DNA of 64,000 nucleotides, taken from the NCBI RefSeq assembly GCF_003003215.1, contig NZ_PVUF01000002.1, positions 1 to 64,000 on the forward strand, read 5' to 3'. Positions within the stretch are counted from its first letter, which is position 1. Every line of letters starts with the position of its first letter. The notes under the pieces are model-generated. The model did no database searches. It was given only the letters and a program-made list of their open reading frames with translations, and was not told where the DNA came from. The DNA comes from Tritonibacter scottomollicae. Lineage in GTDB: Bacteria > Pseudomonadota > Alphaproteobacteria > Rhodobacterales > Rhodobacteraceae. The position numbers and the translations under genes are program-made. This document shows positions 28,830-38,299 of this stretch, in pieces.

Positions 28830-30425
28830 TCAGGCGACGTCGAACACCAGCGGCTTGATCTGAGTGAACAGGCCGGTTTCGGCCAGTTTCGCCCGTGCAT
28901 CCGCAGGCACCGGTGCGTCGACATACAGAAGCGCGATCGCCTCGCCGCCCTCGTTGGACCGGCCAAGCGTAAAGTTGGCGATGTTCACATCCATGTCGCC
29001 CATCGTGCGACCCAGCGCGCCGATGATGCCCGGCACGTCGTTGTTCGTGGTGTAGAGCATATGCTGGCCCACCTCGGCGTCGATGTTGATGCCCTTGATC
29101 TGGATGAACCGCGGCTTGCCGTCCGAGAACACCGTGCCCGCAACCGAGCGTTCCCGCTTGGCCGTCACCACCGTCACCTTGATGTAACCGTCAAAGGTGC
29201 CGGATTTGTCCTGGTTGGTGGTCGAGATCTGGATGCCGCGCTCCTTGGCCACCACGGGAGCGGAGACCATGTTCACGTCCGGGTTCACATTCTTCATGAT
29301 GCCGGAGATCACGGCGCAGTTCAACGCCTCCAGGTTCATGTCCGACACCACACCATCGTAAAGCACGTTGATCGCGGTGATCGGCTCGTCCGACATCTGC
29401 CCCGCAAAGGAGCCGAGGTGATCGGCAAGCTTGATCCACGGCCCCATGACCTTGGCTTCCTCGGCGGTCACCGACGGCATGTTGAGTGCGTTTTCCACCG
29501 CGCCGGTCAGCAGGTAGTTGGCCATCTGGTCGGCAACCTGCAAGGCGACGTTTTCCTGTGCTTCGGACGTCGCGGCACCCAGGTGCGGGGTGCAAACCAC
29601 ATTCGGCAGGTCAAACAGCGGATTGTCCTTGGCCGGTTCCACCGAGAACACGTCGAAAGCGGCACCCGCCACATGGCCGGAAGTCAACGCCTCGGCCAAT
29701 GCGGCCTCGTCGACCAGTCCACCGCGGGCACAGTTGACGATGCGCACGCCCTTCTTGGTCTTGGCGAGGTTTTCGCGGCTGAGGATGTTCTTGGTCTGAT
29801 CGGTCAGCGGCACATGCAGGGTAATGAAATCGGCGCGGGTCAGCAGCTCGTCCAGCTCGACCTTCTCGACCTGCATCTTCTTGGCCTTTTCCTCGCTGAG
29901 GAAGGGATCATAGGCCACCACCTTCATCTTCAGGCCCCGGGCGCGGTCGCAGACGATGCCACCGATGTTGCCCGCGCCGATCACACCAAGAGTCTTGCCG
30001 GTCAGCTCGACGCCCATGAACTTGGACTTTTCCCATTTGCCCGCATGGGTGGAGGCAGAGGCCTCGGGGATCTGGCGGGCAACGGCAAACATCATCGCAA
30101 TGGCATGTTCGGCGGTGGTGATCATGTTGCCGAAGGGGGTGTTCATGACGATCACGCCCTTCTTGGAGGCGGCGTCCTTGTCGATATTGTCGGTGCCGAT
30201 ACCGGCGCGACCGATCACCTGCAGCTTGTCCGCCGCTTCGAGGATGGTCGGGGTCACCTTGGTGGCGGAGCGGATGGCGAGGCCATCATACTGCCCGATG
30301 ATCTCGGCCAGCTTGTCCTTGTCCTTGCCCACGTCGGGCAGGAAGTCCACGTCGATGCCACGGTCGCGAAAGATCTGTACGGCGGCGTCGGACAGCTTGT
30401 CGGAGATGAGTACCTTGGGGGCCAT
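28830..30425 (-). CDS. serA: D-3-phosphoglycerate dehydrogenase
   Basis: The 531-residue long-type SerA catalyses the first step of serine synthesis. It has a D-2-hydroxyacid dehydrogenase body (NAD site LGVIGAGNIGGIVCDRARG, catalytic R/E/H including NCARGGLVDEAAL and TPHLGAATSEAQE), then an allosteric substrate-binding domain (about 315-450). The C-terminal ACT domain (about 455-531, MLYTTNNDVPGIIGALGRTM) is likely for serine feedback. ATG 30425 matches the family start MAPKVLISDKL. It follows serC with a 92-base gap, in one operon. Confidence 0.97.
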   Translation of the reverse strand: MAPKVLISDKLSDAAVQIFRDRGIDVDFLPDVGKDKDKLAEIIGQYDGLAIRSATKVTPTILEAADKLQVIGRAGIGTDNIDKDAASKKGVIVMNTPFGNMITTAEHAIAMMFAVARQIPEASASTHAGKWEKSKFMGVELTGKTLGVIGAGNIGGIVCDRARGLKMKVVAYDPFLSEEKAKKMQVEKVELDELLTRADFITLHVPLTDQTKNILSRENLAKTKKGVRIVNCARGGLVDEAALAEALTSGHVAGAAFDVFSVEPAKDNPLFDLPNVVCTPHLGAATSEAQENVALQVADQMANYLLTGAVENALNMPSVTAEEAKVMGPWIKLADHLGSFAGQMSDEPITAINVLYDGVVSDMNLEALNCAVISGIMKNVNPDVNMVSAPVVAKERGIQISTTNQDKSGTFDGYIKVTVVTAKRERSVAGTVFSDGKPRFIQIKGINIDAEVGQHMLYTTNNDVPGIIGALGRTMGDMDVNIANFTLGRSNEGGEAIALLYVDAPVPADARAKLAETGLFTQIKPLVFDVA

Positions 30426-30517
30426 TGTCTTGGTCCTTTGTCTGCGGGGGCCGGGATGCGGCCTGAAACTGGGAATAGGGTTGGGCGCTGCCCGGGCTGT
30501 CGCCCGGGCGATTTGCG

Positions 30518-31663
30518 TTAGCCTTGCGCGGCGATCTCGGCCTCGAAGGCCCAGGCCAGCCACGGCAGCATGGCCTCGATATCCGAGGTCTCCACCGTGC
30601 CACCGCACCAGATCCGCAGACCGGCGGGTGCATCACGGTAAGCGCCAATGTCATAGGCGATGCCTTCAGACTCCAACCGCTTGGCCACGGCTTTGGCAAA
30701 GCTGGCACCGTCCTTGATCCGCTTGTCGGTGAACTTCAGGCAGACGGAGGTATTCGACCGCGTCGCCGGATCATTGGCGAGGTTTTCAATCCAGTCGTTG
30801 GCATAGGCAAAGGCGTGGATCGCATCCGCATTGGCATTGGCACGGCCGATCAGCCCCTCCAGACCACCCACCGAGCGCGCCCACTCCAGCGCAAAGAGGT
30901 AATCCTCCACCGCCAGCATCGACGGCGTGTTGATGGTTGCGCCAGTAAAGATCCCGTCGATCAGCTTGCCGCCCTTGGTCAGGCGGAAGATCTTCGGCAG
31001 CGGCCATGCCGGCGTATAGCTTTCCAGACGTTCCACCGCGCGGGGGCTGAGGACGATGACGCCGTGTGCCGCCTCGCCGCCCAGCACCTTCTGCCAGGAG
31101 AAGGTGGTGACATCGAGCTTGTCCCACGGGAGCTCCTGCGCAAAGGCGGCAGAGGTCGCATCGCAGATGGTCAGGCCCTCGCGGTCATCCGCGATCCAGT
31201 CACCATTGGGTACCCGCACCCCGGAGGTGGTGCCGTTCCAGGTGAACACCACATCATGCGTGGCGTTCACGGTGGTGAGATCGACAATGTCGCCATAGTC
31301 GGCGATCTTCACCTCGGCGTCGATCTTCAGCTGTTTCACCACATCGGTGACCCAGCCAGCGCCAAAGCTTTCCCAGGCGATCATCTCGACCTTGCGTTCG
31401 CCCAGCAGGTTCCACATCGCCATCTCCATCGCGCCGGTGTCGGACGCGGGCACGATGCCGATCTTGTAGTCTGCGGGGATGCCAAGGATCTCGCGGGTGC
31501 CTTCGATGGCGGCGAGGAGTTTTTCCTTGCCGACGGCAGCGCGATGGCTGCGACCGAGAGGCGCGCCAGCGAGTTTGGACAGATCATATGTGGGGGGTTT
31601 GGCGCAGGGGCCAGAAGAAAAACGCGGATTGGCCGGCCGCGATGCCGGTTGTGCAATAGCCAT
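30518..31663 (-). CDS. serC: Phosphoserine aminotransferase
   Basis: The 381-residue PLP aminotransferase of the alphaproteobacterial SerC type makes phosphoserine from 3-phosphohydroxypyruvate. Seen are the N-terminal [29 protein letters not shown] and the PLP lysine in [19 protein letters not shown] 31663 is preceded by GGAAGGG at a spacing of six to eight bases inside a conserved-looking leader hairpin. It diverges from serB and is followed by serA. Confidence 0.96.
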   Translation of the reverse strand: MAIAQPASRPANPRFSSGPCAKPPTYDLSKLAGAPLGRSHRAAVGKEKLLAAIEGTREILGIPADYKIGIVPASDTGAMEMAMWNLLGERKVEMIAWESFGAGWVTDVVKQLKIDAEVKIADYGDIVDLTTVNATHDVVFTWNGTTSGVRVPNGDWIADDREGLTICDATSAAFAQELPWDKLDVTTFSWQKVLGGEAAHGVIVLSPRAVERLESYTPAWPLPKIFRLTKGGKLIDGIFTGATINTPSMLAVEDYLFALEWARSVGGLEGLIGRANANADAIHAFAYANDWIENLANDPATRSNTSVCLKFTDKRIKDGASFAKAVAKRLESEGIAYDIGAYRDAPAGLRIWCGGTVETSDIEAMLPWLAWAFEAEIAAQG

Positions 31664-31725
31664 TGATGCTACCCTTCCAGATAAGCGCCCCTCGTTGGGG
31701 AGGGGTGTCCCACCGACAGCGATAT
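31664..31725 (-). ncRNA. Candidate serC leader RNA (cis-regulatory)
   Basis: In the serC direction the leader contains GTGGGACA, then the hairpin CCCCTC / GAGGGG (plus-strand 31688-31705) and then CGCTTATCTGGAAGGG carrying the ribosome-binding site. A serC motif of this kind (hairpin plus conserved RBS-proximal sequence before serC-serA) is known in alphaproteobacteria (Rfam serC family). The match is from memory and should be treated as likely, not proven. Confidence 0.5.
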
Positions 31726-31898
31726 GCGGCGGTTTGATTCCGCGCAACTGGGAAAATTGCCTGTTTGCGCCGCTTTGGAAAAATAATGCGACCTTCAATG
31801 ACGCCGATCGGAAACTTTGTACCACGCAGCCCGCCCGCACTGGTGCCGCTGGAAAGCCGCCGTTAAGAGAAGGCATCCCGTTTAGATCGGAGAACGCC

Positions 31899-32774
31899 AT
31901 GTATGTCGCCACGCTGCTCGTGAACCCCGCCACCCCGACGCTGGAGCCCGCGTTGGTCGAATCTCTCAGGAACGCCTGGGGCGGGGGAGAGGCCAACTGG
32001 CTCAACCCCGGCATTGCAGCGGAATTCACCCTGAAGAGCCCACCCGACAACCGCTGGGACGTCTGGGGTGACCTGCAGGGCATGGGCGTCGATCTGGTGC
32101 TGCAACCTGCCCAAGGCCGACGCAAGAAGATGCTGTTGGCGGATATGGATTCGACGATGATCCAGCAGGAATGCATCGACGAGCTGGCCGATGAGGCGGG
32201 AGTGGGCGACCGGGTCAAGGATATCACTGCTCGCGCCATGAATGGTGAATTGGATTTCGAGGGCGCGCTGACCGAACGAGTCGGCCTGCTGCAAGGCCTG
32301 CCCGAGGATGTCATCACGCAGGTTCTGAACAGCCGCATCAGCTTCATGCCCGGTGGGCGCGAACTTCTGGCAACGATGAAGGCGAATGGCGCCTACGCGG
32401 CGCTGGTCTCTGGCGGTTTCACCGCCTTTACCGCGCGGGTCGCCGCGGAACTGGGTTTTGACGAGAACCGCGCCAACACGCTGATCGTTGCGGATGGCAA
32501 GCTGACTGGCGAGGTCGGCCGTCCCATTCTGGGCCGCGAGGCCAAGGTGGAGGCGCTGGAACAGATCACCGCCCGCCTCGGGATTTCCGAGGCCGATGTG
32601 ATCGCGGTCGGCGATGGTGCCAATGACCTCGGCATGTTGACCCGGGCAGGCGCTGGTGTGGCGCTGCACGCCAAACCTTCGGTGGCGGCGGAATGCGAAA
32701 TCCGCATCAATCACGGCGACCTTACGGCGCTCTTGTACGTTCAGGGCTACAGCCGGGACGACTTCAAAGGATAA
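31899..32774 (+). CDS. serB: Phosphoserine phosphatase
   Basis: The 291-residue HAD hydrolase performs the last step of serine synthesis. It has the nucleophile motif [20 protein letters not shown], motif [12 protein letters not shown], the lysine in GREAKVEAL and the acidic motif [13 protein letters not shown]. The N-terminal 70 residues form the usual ACT-like extension of SerB. ATG 31899 was chosen because [10 protein letters not shown] fits the family; the open frame upstream crosses serC. The gene faces away from serC, so serA, serB and serC are grouped. Confidence 0.96.
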   Translation: MYVATLLVNPATPTLEPALVESLRNAWGGGEANWLNPGIAAEFTLKSPPDNRWDVWGDLQGMGVDLVLQPAQGRRKKMLLADMDSTMIQQECIDELADEAGVGDRVKDITARAMNGELDFEGALTERVGLLQGLPEDVITQVLNSRISFMPGGRELLATMKANGAYAALVSGGFTAFTARVAAELGFDENRANTLIVADGKLTGEVGRPILGREAKVEALEQITARLGISEADVIAVGDGANDLGMLTRAGAGVALHAKPSVAAECEIRINHGDLTALLYVQGYSRDDFKG

Positions 32775-32777
32775 AAC

Positions 32778-33536
32778 ATGTTCGAAGTGACCTTCGAGGT
32801 CCTGCTGCTGTTGATCGCAGCGGGGTTTGTGGCCGGATTCATTGATGCGGTGGCCGGTGGCGGCGGGCTGATCACCGTGCCGGTTCTGCTCATCGCCGGT
32901 GCCAATCCGGTGACAGCGCTGGCCACCAACAAGATACAGGGCCTGTTCGGTTCTGCGACCGCGGCGATCTCTTATGCCCGCGGTGGGCACGTGGACCTTC
33001 GCACACAGTGGAAGTCTGCGGTGATCGCCTTCTTCGCCTCCATAGGGGGTGCGCTGCTGGTGTCCTTGTTGCCGGTGGAACTGATCCGATACGCTCTGCC
33101 GATCCTGCTGGTGGGAATCGCGATCTTCTTTGCCACCAAGAAAGGCCTGGATGATGTTGACCGGGCGCGCCGCCTGTCGCCTGCGATCTTTGCCGCCACC
33201 GTGGTGCCGCTCTGCGCCGCATATGATGGCCTGCTCGGCCCCGGCGCGGGCAGTTTCTACATGCTCGCCTTTGTTGGCCTTGCAGGCTACGGCGTCCTGA
33301 AAGCCACGGCACATACAAAACTGCTGAATTTCGCCTCCAACGCCGGCGCGCTTGCGGCCTTTGCAGTTGTGGCGACGCCGTGGTGGTTCACCGGGCTTGC
33401 CATGGGCATTGCACAGATTGCGGGCGCGCGCGTCGGCGCTGGGCTTGCTCAAAAACAGGGCGCGAAGGTCATCAAACCGCTGCTGGTGCTGACCACCATC
33501 ACCCTGGCGCTGAAATTGATATGGGATTTGATCTGA
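32778..33536 (+). CDS. TSUP-family exporter (TauE/SafE type)
   Basis: This 252-residue membrane protein has about eight hydrophobic segments. The family hallmark G-F-I-D-A-V-A-G-G-G-G-L-I-T-V-P-x-L is in the first half and a related G-A-G-S-F block in the second half. TSUP proteins move sulfite, sulfoacetate or other organosulfur anions; the substrate is unknown here. It begins three bases after serB and is probably cotranscribed. It ends back-to-back with the asparaginase gene (adjacent bases). Confidence 0.9.
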   Translation: MFEVTFEVLLLLIAAGFVAGFIDAVAGGGGLITVPVLLIAGANPVTALATNKIQGLFGSATAAISYARGGHVDLRTQWKSAVIAFFASIGGALLVSLLPVELIRYALPILLVGIAIFFATKKGLDDVDRARRLSPAIFAATVVPLCAAYDGLLGPGAGSFYMLAFVGLAGYGVLKATAHTKLLNFASNAGALAAFAVVATPWWFTGLAMGIAQIAGARVGAGLAQKQGAKVIKPLLVLTTITLALKLIWDLI

Positions 33537-34544
33537 TCAGAACTGCAATTCTGCGGCGGGGCGCATCTCGCCGCAGTGGATACCGTTCCAGTTGGTGATG
33601 GCAGCGCTCATGTAGGCCTTGGCCGATGGGCTATCTTTGTCGAGCGCTCCGAGGCTGACCAGCAAGGCAGCGATGGCATTCTCAGCTGCACGCGTTGCAC
33701 CGTCGGACACCTTCAGCGCGATCCCCAGTTCCTGCTCTGGCAGGATCGCGACAAACACCCCCTCAGCCCCGGTTTTCACCGATACCTTGCCGCCCATGTC
33801 ACGCATCAGGGCGGTGCAGGCCCGCCCCTCTCCCGCGACCAGCTCAGGGTGCTGCGCCATGGCGGCACGCAATTGCACGGCGGCCTCGTCGGACCGGGTG
33901 GACCGTGTGTGAGCAGAGGCAAACCACCCCATGCCGCGCGCCAGTCCCGTCACGGTGCAGGCGAAGTTGGGCGCAGAACACCCGTCAATCCCATAGGTCG
34001 GACTGGTTTCACCGGTGACCTCCTCAAAGGCCTCATGGCAGGCCTGCTGAACCGGATGATCGATCTCCACATATTCCGGACCCGCGCCCAAGTGCTGCGC
34101 CAATGTCAGAAAGCCCGCATGCTTTCCGGAGCAGTTGTTGTGGATCTGGCAAGGGCTGTCGTCAGTCTTGATGAGACCATGCATGACCTCTTTGTCGCGC
34201 GGCATTTGGGCGCCGCAGCGCAGATCGCCCTCGCTCAACTCCAGTTGATCGAGCCAACGGCTGACACGATCCACATGGATACGGGCCCCGTTGTGGGACG
34301 CACAGGCAAGCGCAAGCTGTTCGCTGTTCAACCCGTAGCGCGCCGCAGCACCGGAGGTCAGAAGCGGCAATGCCTGCACCATCTTGCAGGAGCTGCGTGG
34401 GTAGATCACCTGATCTGGATTGCCCCAACTGTGCACGATCTCACCCTTGCCATTGCAGACGACGGCATGACCGTGGTGCTGACTTTCCAGCAGGCTGCCG
34501 CGCCAAATCTCTGTCAAAGGGGCGGGGGTGTTCTGGCGCGTCAT
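33537..34544 (-). CDS. Rhizobium-type L-asparaginase
   Basis: The 335-residue protein belongs to the asparaginase group of Rhizobium etli ReAV (PF06089), unrelated to the E. coli enzymes. The serine-beta-lactamase-like S-x-x-K (S51, K54 in YPRSSCKMV) is present. So are the zinc-site residues C138 and K141 (NNCSGKHAG) and C189 (GIDGCSAPN), at positions close to the ReAV numbering. It should hydrolyse asparagine to aspartate and ammonia in the cytoplasm. Confidence 0.92.
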   Translation of the reverse strand: MTRQNTPAPLTEIWRGSLLESQHHGHAVVCNGKGEIVHSWGNPDQVIYPRSSCKMVQALPLLTSGAAARYGLNSEQLALACASHNGARIHVDRVSRWLDQLELSEGDLRCGAQMPRDKEVMHGLIKTDDSPCQIHNNCSGKHAGFLTLAQHLGAGPEYVEIDHPVQQACHEAFEEVTGETSPTYGIDGCSAPNFACTVTGLARGMGWFASAHTRSTRSDEAAVQLRAAMAQHPELVAGEGRACTALMRDMGGKVSVKTGAEGVFVAILPEQELGIALKVSDGATRAAENAIAALLVSLGALDKDSPSAKAYMSAAITNWNGIHCGEMRPAAELQF

Positions 34545-34772
34545 CTGGGGAACTCATTGCTTGGTGTGTGTTTGAGCAGCACCAAACATCCAAAACCCCG
34601 GGCTTTCAAGGAAAAGGCGGCAGAAACCCGCCAAACCCGGCATTTGCGCATGGCCCTTGTTCCGCTAATATGCTTGTGTCAAGGATCATGAGACATGGGC
34701 AAAGACGATGTGCAAAACATCGCGGACAGCCCAGGGACATTTGAGGACAAGACAGTCTTGGAGGCGGGACGC

Positions 34773-35306
34773 ATGGCATTTAAACTCCGTTGCTTGGCAG
34801 GGGCGCTCTTGCTGGTTGGCATGGCCACCACTGCAAGCGCACAGCAAGCAACGACCGAAAATCGCGTGGGCGCGCATGTGGATTGGAGCGTCTTTGAAGA
34901 GAGCTCTCCGCGTGAGTGTATCGGTGTATCGGCACCGAAAGAAACTGTGAACACAAGGGATGGTCGCGTGGTTGCCGTACGCCGCAGCGAAATCCGCTTG
35001 TTCGTGTTTTTCCGCCCTGATGGCGGCAACAAGGGCCAAGTTACCTTTACCGGCGGATATCCTTTTGCTCCCGGCTCAACCGTTAACATGAAAATTGGCG
35101 ACTCGGAGTTCGAGCTGTTCACCGAGGGCGAATGGGCCTGGCCAGCGACGCCGACCGATGATTCAAAGATCATTACCGCGATGAAACGCGGCACCGATGC
35201 GGTGCTGACCGCACGGTCTTCGCGCGGGACACAGACACAAGATACCTTCTCCCTGCTGGGGTTCACCGCCTCTATCGAGGATGCGGAGAAGCGCTGCGCC
35301 GGGTGA
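34773..35306 (+). CDS. IalB-family (invasion-associated locus B) periplasmic protein
   Basis: The 177-residue product has a clear signal peptide (MAFKLRCLAGALLLVGMATT, cleavage after ASA-QQ). Its IalB-like domain contains W-S-V-F-E, P-R-E-C and a C-terminal D-A-E-K-R-C, a likely disulfide. Family members in alphaproteobacteria are periplasmic or surface proteins of unclear function, named after a Bartonella factor. ATG 34773, with GGAGGCGGGA upstream, is preferred over 34695 because only it begins with a signal peptide. Confidence 0.85.
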   Translation: MAFKLRCLAGALLLVGMATTASAQQATTENRVGAHVDWSVFEESSPRECIGVSAPKETVNTRDGRVVAVRRSEIRLFVFFRPDGGNKGQVTFTGGYPFAPGSTVNMKIGDSEFELFTEGEWAWPATPTDDSKIITAMKRGTDAVLTARSSRGTQTQDTFSLLGFTASIEDAEKRCAG

Positions 35307-35334
35307 TTGCGGACTGAGTGTAAAGAGAATTCTG

Positions 35335-35368
35335 ACGGCGGGGCTGCGGCTTCGCCGTTTTCTTTTCA
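35335..35368 (+). terminator. Terminator-like hairpin after the IalB gene
   Basis: ACGGCG and CGCCGT (35335-35340, 35353-35358) with an inner loop are followed by TTTTCTTTTC. An alternative larger stem pairs GGCGGGGCT (35337-35345) with AGCCCCGCC (35370-35378). Confidence 0.5.
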
Positions 35369-35502
35369 AAGCCCCGCCTCGCGCTTTGGGATGTTTTACG
35401 CTAGAAAAGAGGTATGGAGACCTGTGCACGCATAGCAGGGTTGAACGAGAATCCTTTTGATCTCGGGCCAATCTCCTATATAGAGCCGCATCCAGCCACG
35501 TT

Positions 35503-35511
35503 TTATCCACA
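35503..35511 (+). promoter_or_regulatory. Isolated perfect DnaA-box sequence upstream of rlmN
   Basis: The nonamer TTATCCACA occurs once here, 20 bases before the rlmN start and just after a TATATAG-like -10 element (about 35477-35483). It is the only perfect match I noticed in the window. It may be chance, or a DnaA-responsive site in the rlmN leader. Confidence 0.35.
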
Positions 35512-35530
35512 ACCCAGCGAGTCCCGTCTC

Positions 35531-36724
35531 ATGACAGCCTCAGCGCCGATCACTCAAGATGTCCTGACCCTGCCCCGCAAGGCACCCGAAGGCGGCAAGA
35601 TCAACCTTGTCGGCCTGACCCGCGATCAAATGCGCGAGGTGCTGATTGCCAATGGCACCGCGGAAAAGCAGGCCAAGATGCGCGTCGGTCAGATCTGGCA
35701 GTGGATCTATCAATGGGGCGTGCGCGACTTTGCCTCGATGACCAACCTCGCCAAGGGCTATCGCGCGCAGCTGGAAGAGACCTTCGAGATCCGCATCCCG
35801 GAGGTGGTTTCGCGTCAGGTGTCCGTCGACGGCACGCGCAAGTATCTGGTGCGCATCGAGGGCGGCCATGAGGTCGAGGTGGTTTATATCCCCGAGGATG
35901 ACCGTGGCACACTGTGTATTTCCAGCCAGGTCGGATGCACCCTGACCTGTTCCTTCTGCCACACCGGCACCCAGAAGCTGGTGCGCAACCTGACTCCGGC
36001 CGAAATCGTCGGGCAGGTGATGATGGCGCGCGACGACCTGGAGGAGTGGCCGACTCCCGGCGCGCCCAAGGATGAGACCCGACTGCTGTCAAACATCGTG
36101 CTGATGGGCATGGGCGAGCCGCTGTATAACTTCGAAAACGTGCGTGACGCCATGAAGATCGCGATGGACCCGGAAGGGATCTCTCTGTCGCGTCGCCGCA
36201 TCACGCTGTCGACCTCCGGTGTGGTGCCGGAAATTGCCCGCACCGCGCAGGAAATCGGCTGTCTGCTGGCGGTCTCCTTCCACGCGACCACCAATGAGGT
36301 CCGCGACAAGCTGGTGCCGATCAACAAGCGCTGGAATATCGACACGCTGCTGCAAGCGCTGGCGGATTACCCCAAAGTATCAAACTCCGAGCGGATCACC
36401 TTTGAATACGTGATGCTCGACGGGGTGAATGATTCCGATGAGGACGCGCAGCGGCTGCTCGATCATATCAAGCGTTACAATATCCCGGCCAAGATCAACC
36501 TCATTCCCTTCAACGAATGGCCCGGCGCACCCTACAAGCGATCGTCGAACAACCGCATTCGCGCTTTTGCCAATATCATCTATCAGGCGGGCTATGCCTC
36601 ACCGATCCGCAAGACCCGCGGCGATGACATCATGGCGGCCTGCGGTCAGTTGAAGTCGGCCACCGAGCGCGCCCGCAAGAGCCGCAAGCAGATCGAGGCC
36701 GAGGCTGGCATCGCCGAAAGCTGA
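35531..36724 (+). CDS. rlmN: Dual-specificity 23S rRNA/tRNA adenosine C2-methyltransferase RlmN
   Basis: The 397-residue radical SAM enzyme methylates C2 of A2503 in 23S rRNA and A37 of some tRNAs. It has the iron-sulfur motif [11 protein letters not shown] (C-x3-C-x2-C), [12 protein letters not shown], and the two methyl-carrying cysteines region near the C-terminus ([10 protein letters not shown]). ATG 35531 is chosen; an upstream in-frame start at 35414 would add a stretch lying over the promoter. Monocistronic. Confidence 0.97.
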   Translation: MTASAPITQDVLTLPRKAPEGGKINLVGLTRDQMREVLIANGTAEKQAKMRVGQIWQWIYQWGVRDFASMTNLAKGYRAQLEETFEIRIPEVVSRQVSVDGTRKYLVRIEGGHEVEVVYIPEDDRGTLCISSQVGCTLTCSFCHTGTQKLVRNLTPAEIVGQVMMARDDLEEWPTPGAPKDETRLLSNIVLMGMGEPLYNFENVRDAMKIAMDPEGISLSRRRITLSTSGVVPEIARTAQEIGCLLAVSFHATTNEVRDKLVPINKRWNIDTLLQALADYPKVSNSERITFEYVMLDGVNDSDEDAQRLLDHIKRYNIPAKINLIPFNEWPGAPYKRSSNNRIRAFANIIYQAGYASPIRKTRGDDIMAACGQLKSATERARKSRKQIEAEAGIAES

Positions 36725-36887
36725 CGCCACCACATCCAACATTTCCTATTCTGCCCCAAAAGGCGCTGCGAAACTCGCGGCGCCTTATTCTTTCCCAATT
36801 TTAGCAAAATTTGCGCCATCAGCTGCCGACAGTCTCAGAATCAGAAACAGTACACGGAAAAACTTCCGGGCAGCAAAGGGCAGCACA

Positions 36888-37091
36888 ATGATTGGACAGC
36901 AGGGCGCAACAATGGATGACGGCATTCTTTCGCTGGTACGCGAGGAACGGCGCAAGGCACTGAGCACGCGGGAATGGCAATTCCGTCTGCGCGGCTACGG
37001 CTATGCCATCCGGGATGAGGATGGGGCACAGATCCTGACCCGCCTGCCGCGCGGCGAAGCGCTTGGCGTGCTGCCCGCAGAACTGACCTGA
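36888..37091 (+). CDS. Small protein of unknown function
   Basis: The 67-residue frame (or 59 residues from ATG 36912) has a charged first half (LVREERRKALSTREW) and ends PRGEALGVLPAELT. It is acid/base rich, with no membrane segment or cysteine. It resembles small conserved hypothetical proteins in marine Rhodobacteraceae in style only; no family is known to me. The GGGCAGCACA before the start is a weak ribosome-binding site. Confidence 0.5.
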   Translation: MIGQQGATMDDGILSLVREERRKALSTREWQFRLRGYGYAIRDEDGAQILTRLPRGEALGVLPAELT

Positions 37092-37226
37092 GGCTTGACA
37101 GTTAGAACACGACAAATTCTCGACATACCAATGATCTGACGCGCTCCCGACGTTCCCACAAACGTTCTCACCCCACCCAAAAGGGACACCGACATTTGAT
37201 CATTGGCTTCTGCCCTCTCGGGCAGA

Positions 37227-37261
37227 CCCGCGCGCCGAGCCCCATGGGCTCGGCGCGCGGG
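37227..37261. terminator. Very strong hairpin between the small gene and the LOG-family gene
   Basis: A perfect 16-bp stem (CCCGCGCGCCGAGCCC / GGGCTCGGCGCGCGGG) with a three-base CAT loop lies between the two convergent genes. A small hairpin TGCCC-TCTC-GGGCA precedes it. No T run is present on the plus strand beyond GTGTTTC. Likely a bidirectional terminator or barrier. Confidence 0.5.
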
Positions 37262-37299
37262 CGTGTTTCTCATCTGCTTTGGCCCAATGCGGCCTCGCC

Positions 37300-38148
37300 T
37301 CAGCGCTCGCGGCCAGGGAGATTCTGACGCGCCGGAACCGGGCTCCAGGTCTCGATCACCTGGATCGCCTCATCGGCACTTTCGACGAACTTGAATAGCT
37401 CCAGATCCTGCTCCGAAATGGTGCCCGCATCCGCCAGCGCATCCCAGTTGATGATCTTCTCCCAGAAGGCGCGTCCGAACAGCAGGAAGGGCACCGGCTC
37501 CATGCGCCCGGTCTGGATCAGGGTCAGCGCCTCGAACATCTCGTCCAGCGTGCCAAAGCCGCCAGGGAAGACGCAGATCGCCTCTGCCCGCATCAGAAAG
37601 TGCATCTTGCGGATCGCGAAATAGTGGAAATTGAAGCACAGCTCCGGCGTCACGTATTCATTCGGCGCCTGCTCATGCGGCAGAACGATGTTGAGGCCGA
37701 TCGAGACGCCTTCCGCATCCACCGCACCGCGGTTGCCGGCTTCCATCACGCCAGGCCCGCCACCCGTGACCACCACATGGCGACGACCGCCGGTGGTCTT
37801 GGATTTCTCGGTCATCTTCTTCGCAAAGGCACGGGCCTCGTCATAGAAATGGCTGAGGTCGGCCAATGTTTTGGTACGTGCCTTGGCTTTATCGGCCGGT
37901 GCCGGGATGCGGGCGCCACCGAACATCACCACGGTACTCTCGATCCCCTGCTCATCCAGCATCAGCTGCGGCTTCAACAGCTCCAGCTGCAGACGCACCG
38001 GGCGCAGTTCCTCGCGACAGAGGAAGCCTTCGTCCGCAAAGGCAAGCTGGTAGGCCGGGGACTGGGTCTGCGGGGTCACGGGCACATGCTCGGCGCGGTT
38101 GCGGTCGGCGCTTGCATCCGTGAAGCGGCTGTGGCGGTCGTCACTCAT
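37300..38148 (-). CDS. LOG-family protein (nucleotide 5'-monophosphate phosphoribohydrolase type)
   Basis: The 282-residue protein has the two signatures of the LOG/TIGR00730 family: GGGPGVMEAGNRGA and PGGFGTLDEMFEALT. These hydrolases split nucleoside monophosphates into base and ribose 5-phosphate (cytokinin activation in plants, nucleotide turnover in bacteria). The N-terminal 90 residues are a longer extension than in the minimal family. ATG 38148 begins MSDDRHSRF; longer in-frame starts overlap the divergent gene's promoter. Confidence 0.88.
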   Translation of the reverse strand: MSDDRHSRFTDASADRNRAEHVPVTPQTQSPAYQLAFADEGFLCREELRPVRLQLELLKPQLMLDEQGIESTVVMFGGARIPAPADKAKARTKTLADLSHFYDEARAFAKKMTEKSKTTGGRRHVVVTGGGPGVMEAGNRGAVDAEGVSIGLNIVLPHEQAPNEYVTPELCFNFHYFAIRKMHFLMRAEAICVFPGGFGTLDEMFEALTLIQTGRMEPVPFLLFGRAFWEKIINWDALADAGTISEQDLELFKFVESADEAIQVIETWSPVPARQNLPGRER

Positions 38149-38299
38149 ATCAATTCTTGCCTGTTCTGCGGTACCAAAGGTCAGACCTTGTCTTAGCCCG
38201 GAAGACGACGGCAAACCAGCTTTGAGATCAGCCCTCCCCTTGCCTCCGGCCGATAATCCCCTAGGGTTCGCCGCAACTGCAAAGACTCGAGGACAGACA

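Noticed and set aside
29061-30521. Plus-strand open frame antisense to serA
   Set aside because: Shadow of the serA reading frame, with composition typical of an antisense frame.
37150-37168. GTTC-N8-GTTC as a LexA box
   Set aside because: Alphaproteobacterial SOS boxes are GTTC-N7-GTTC; the spacing here is one base too long and the position is not upstream of a gene.
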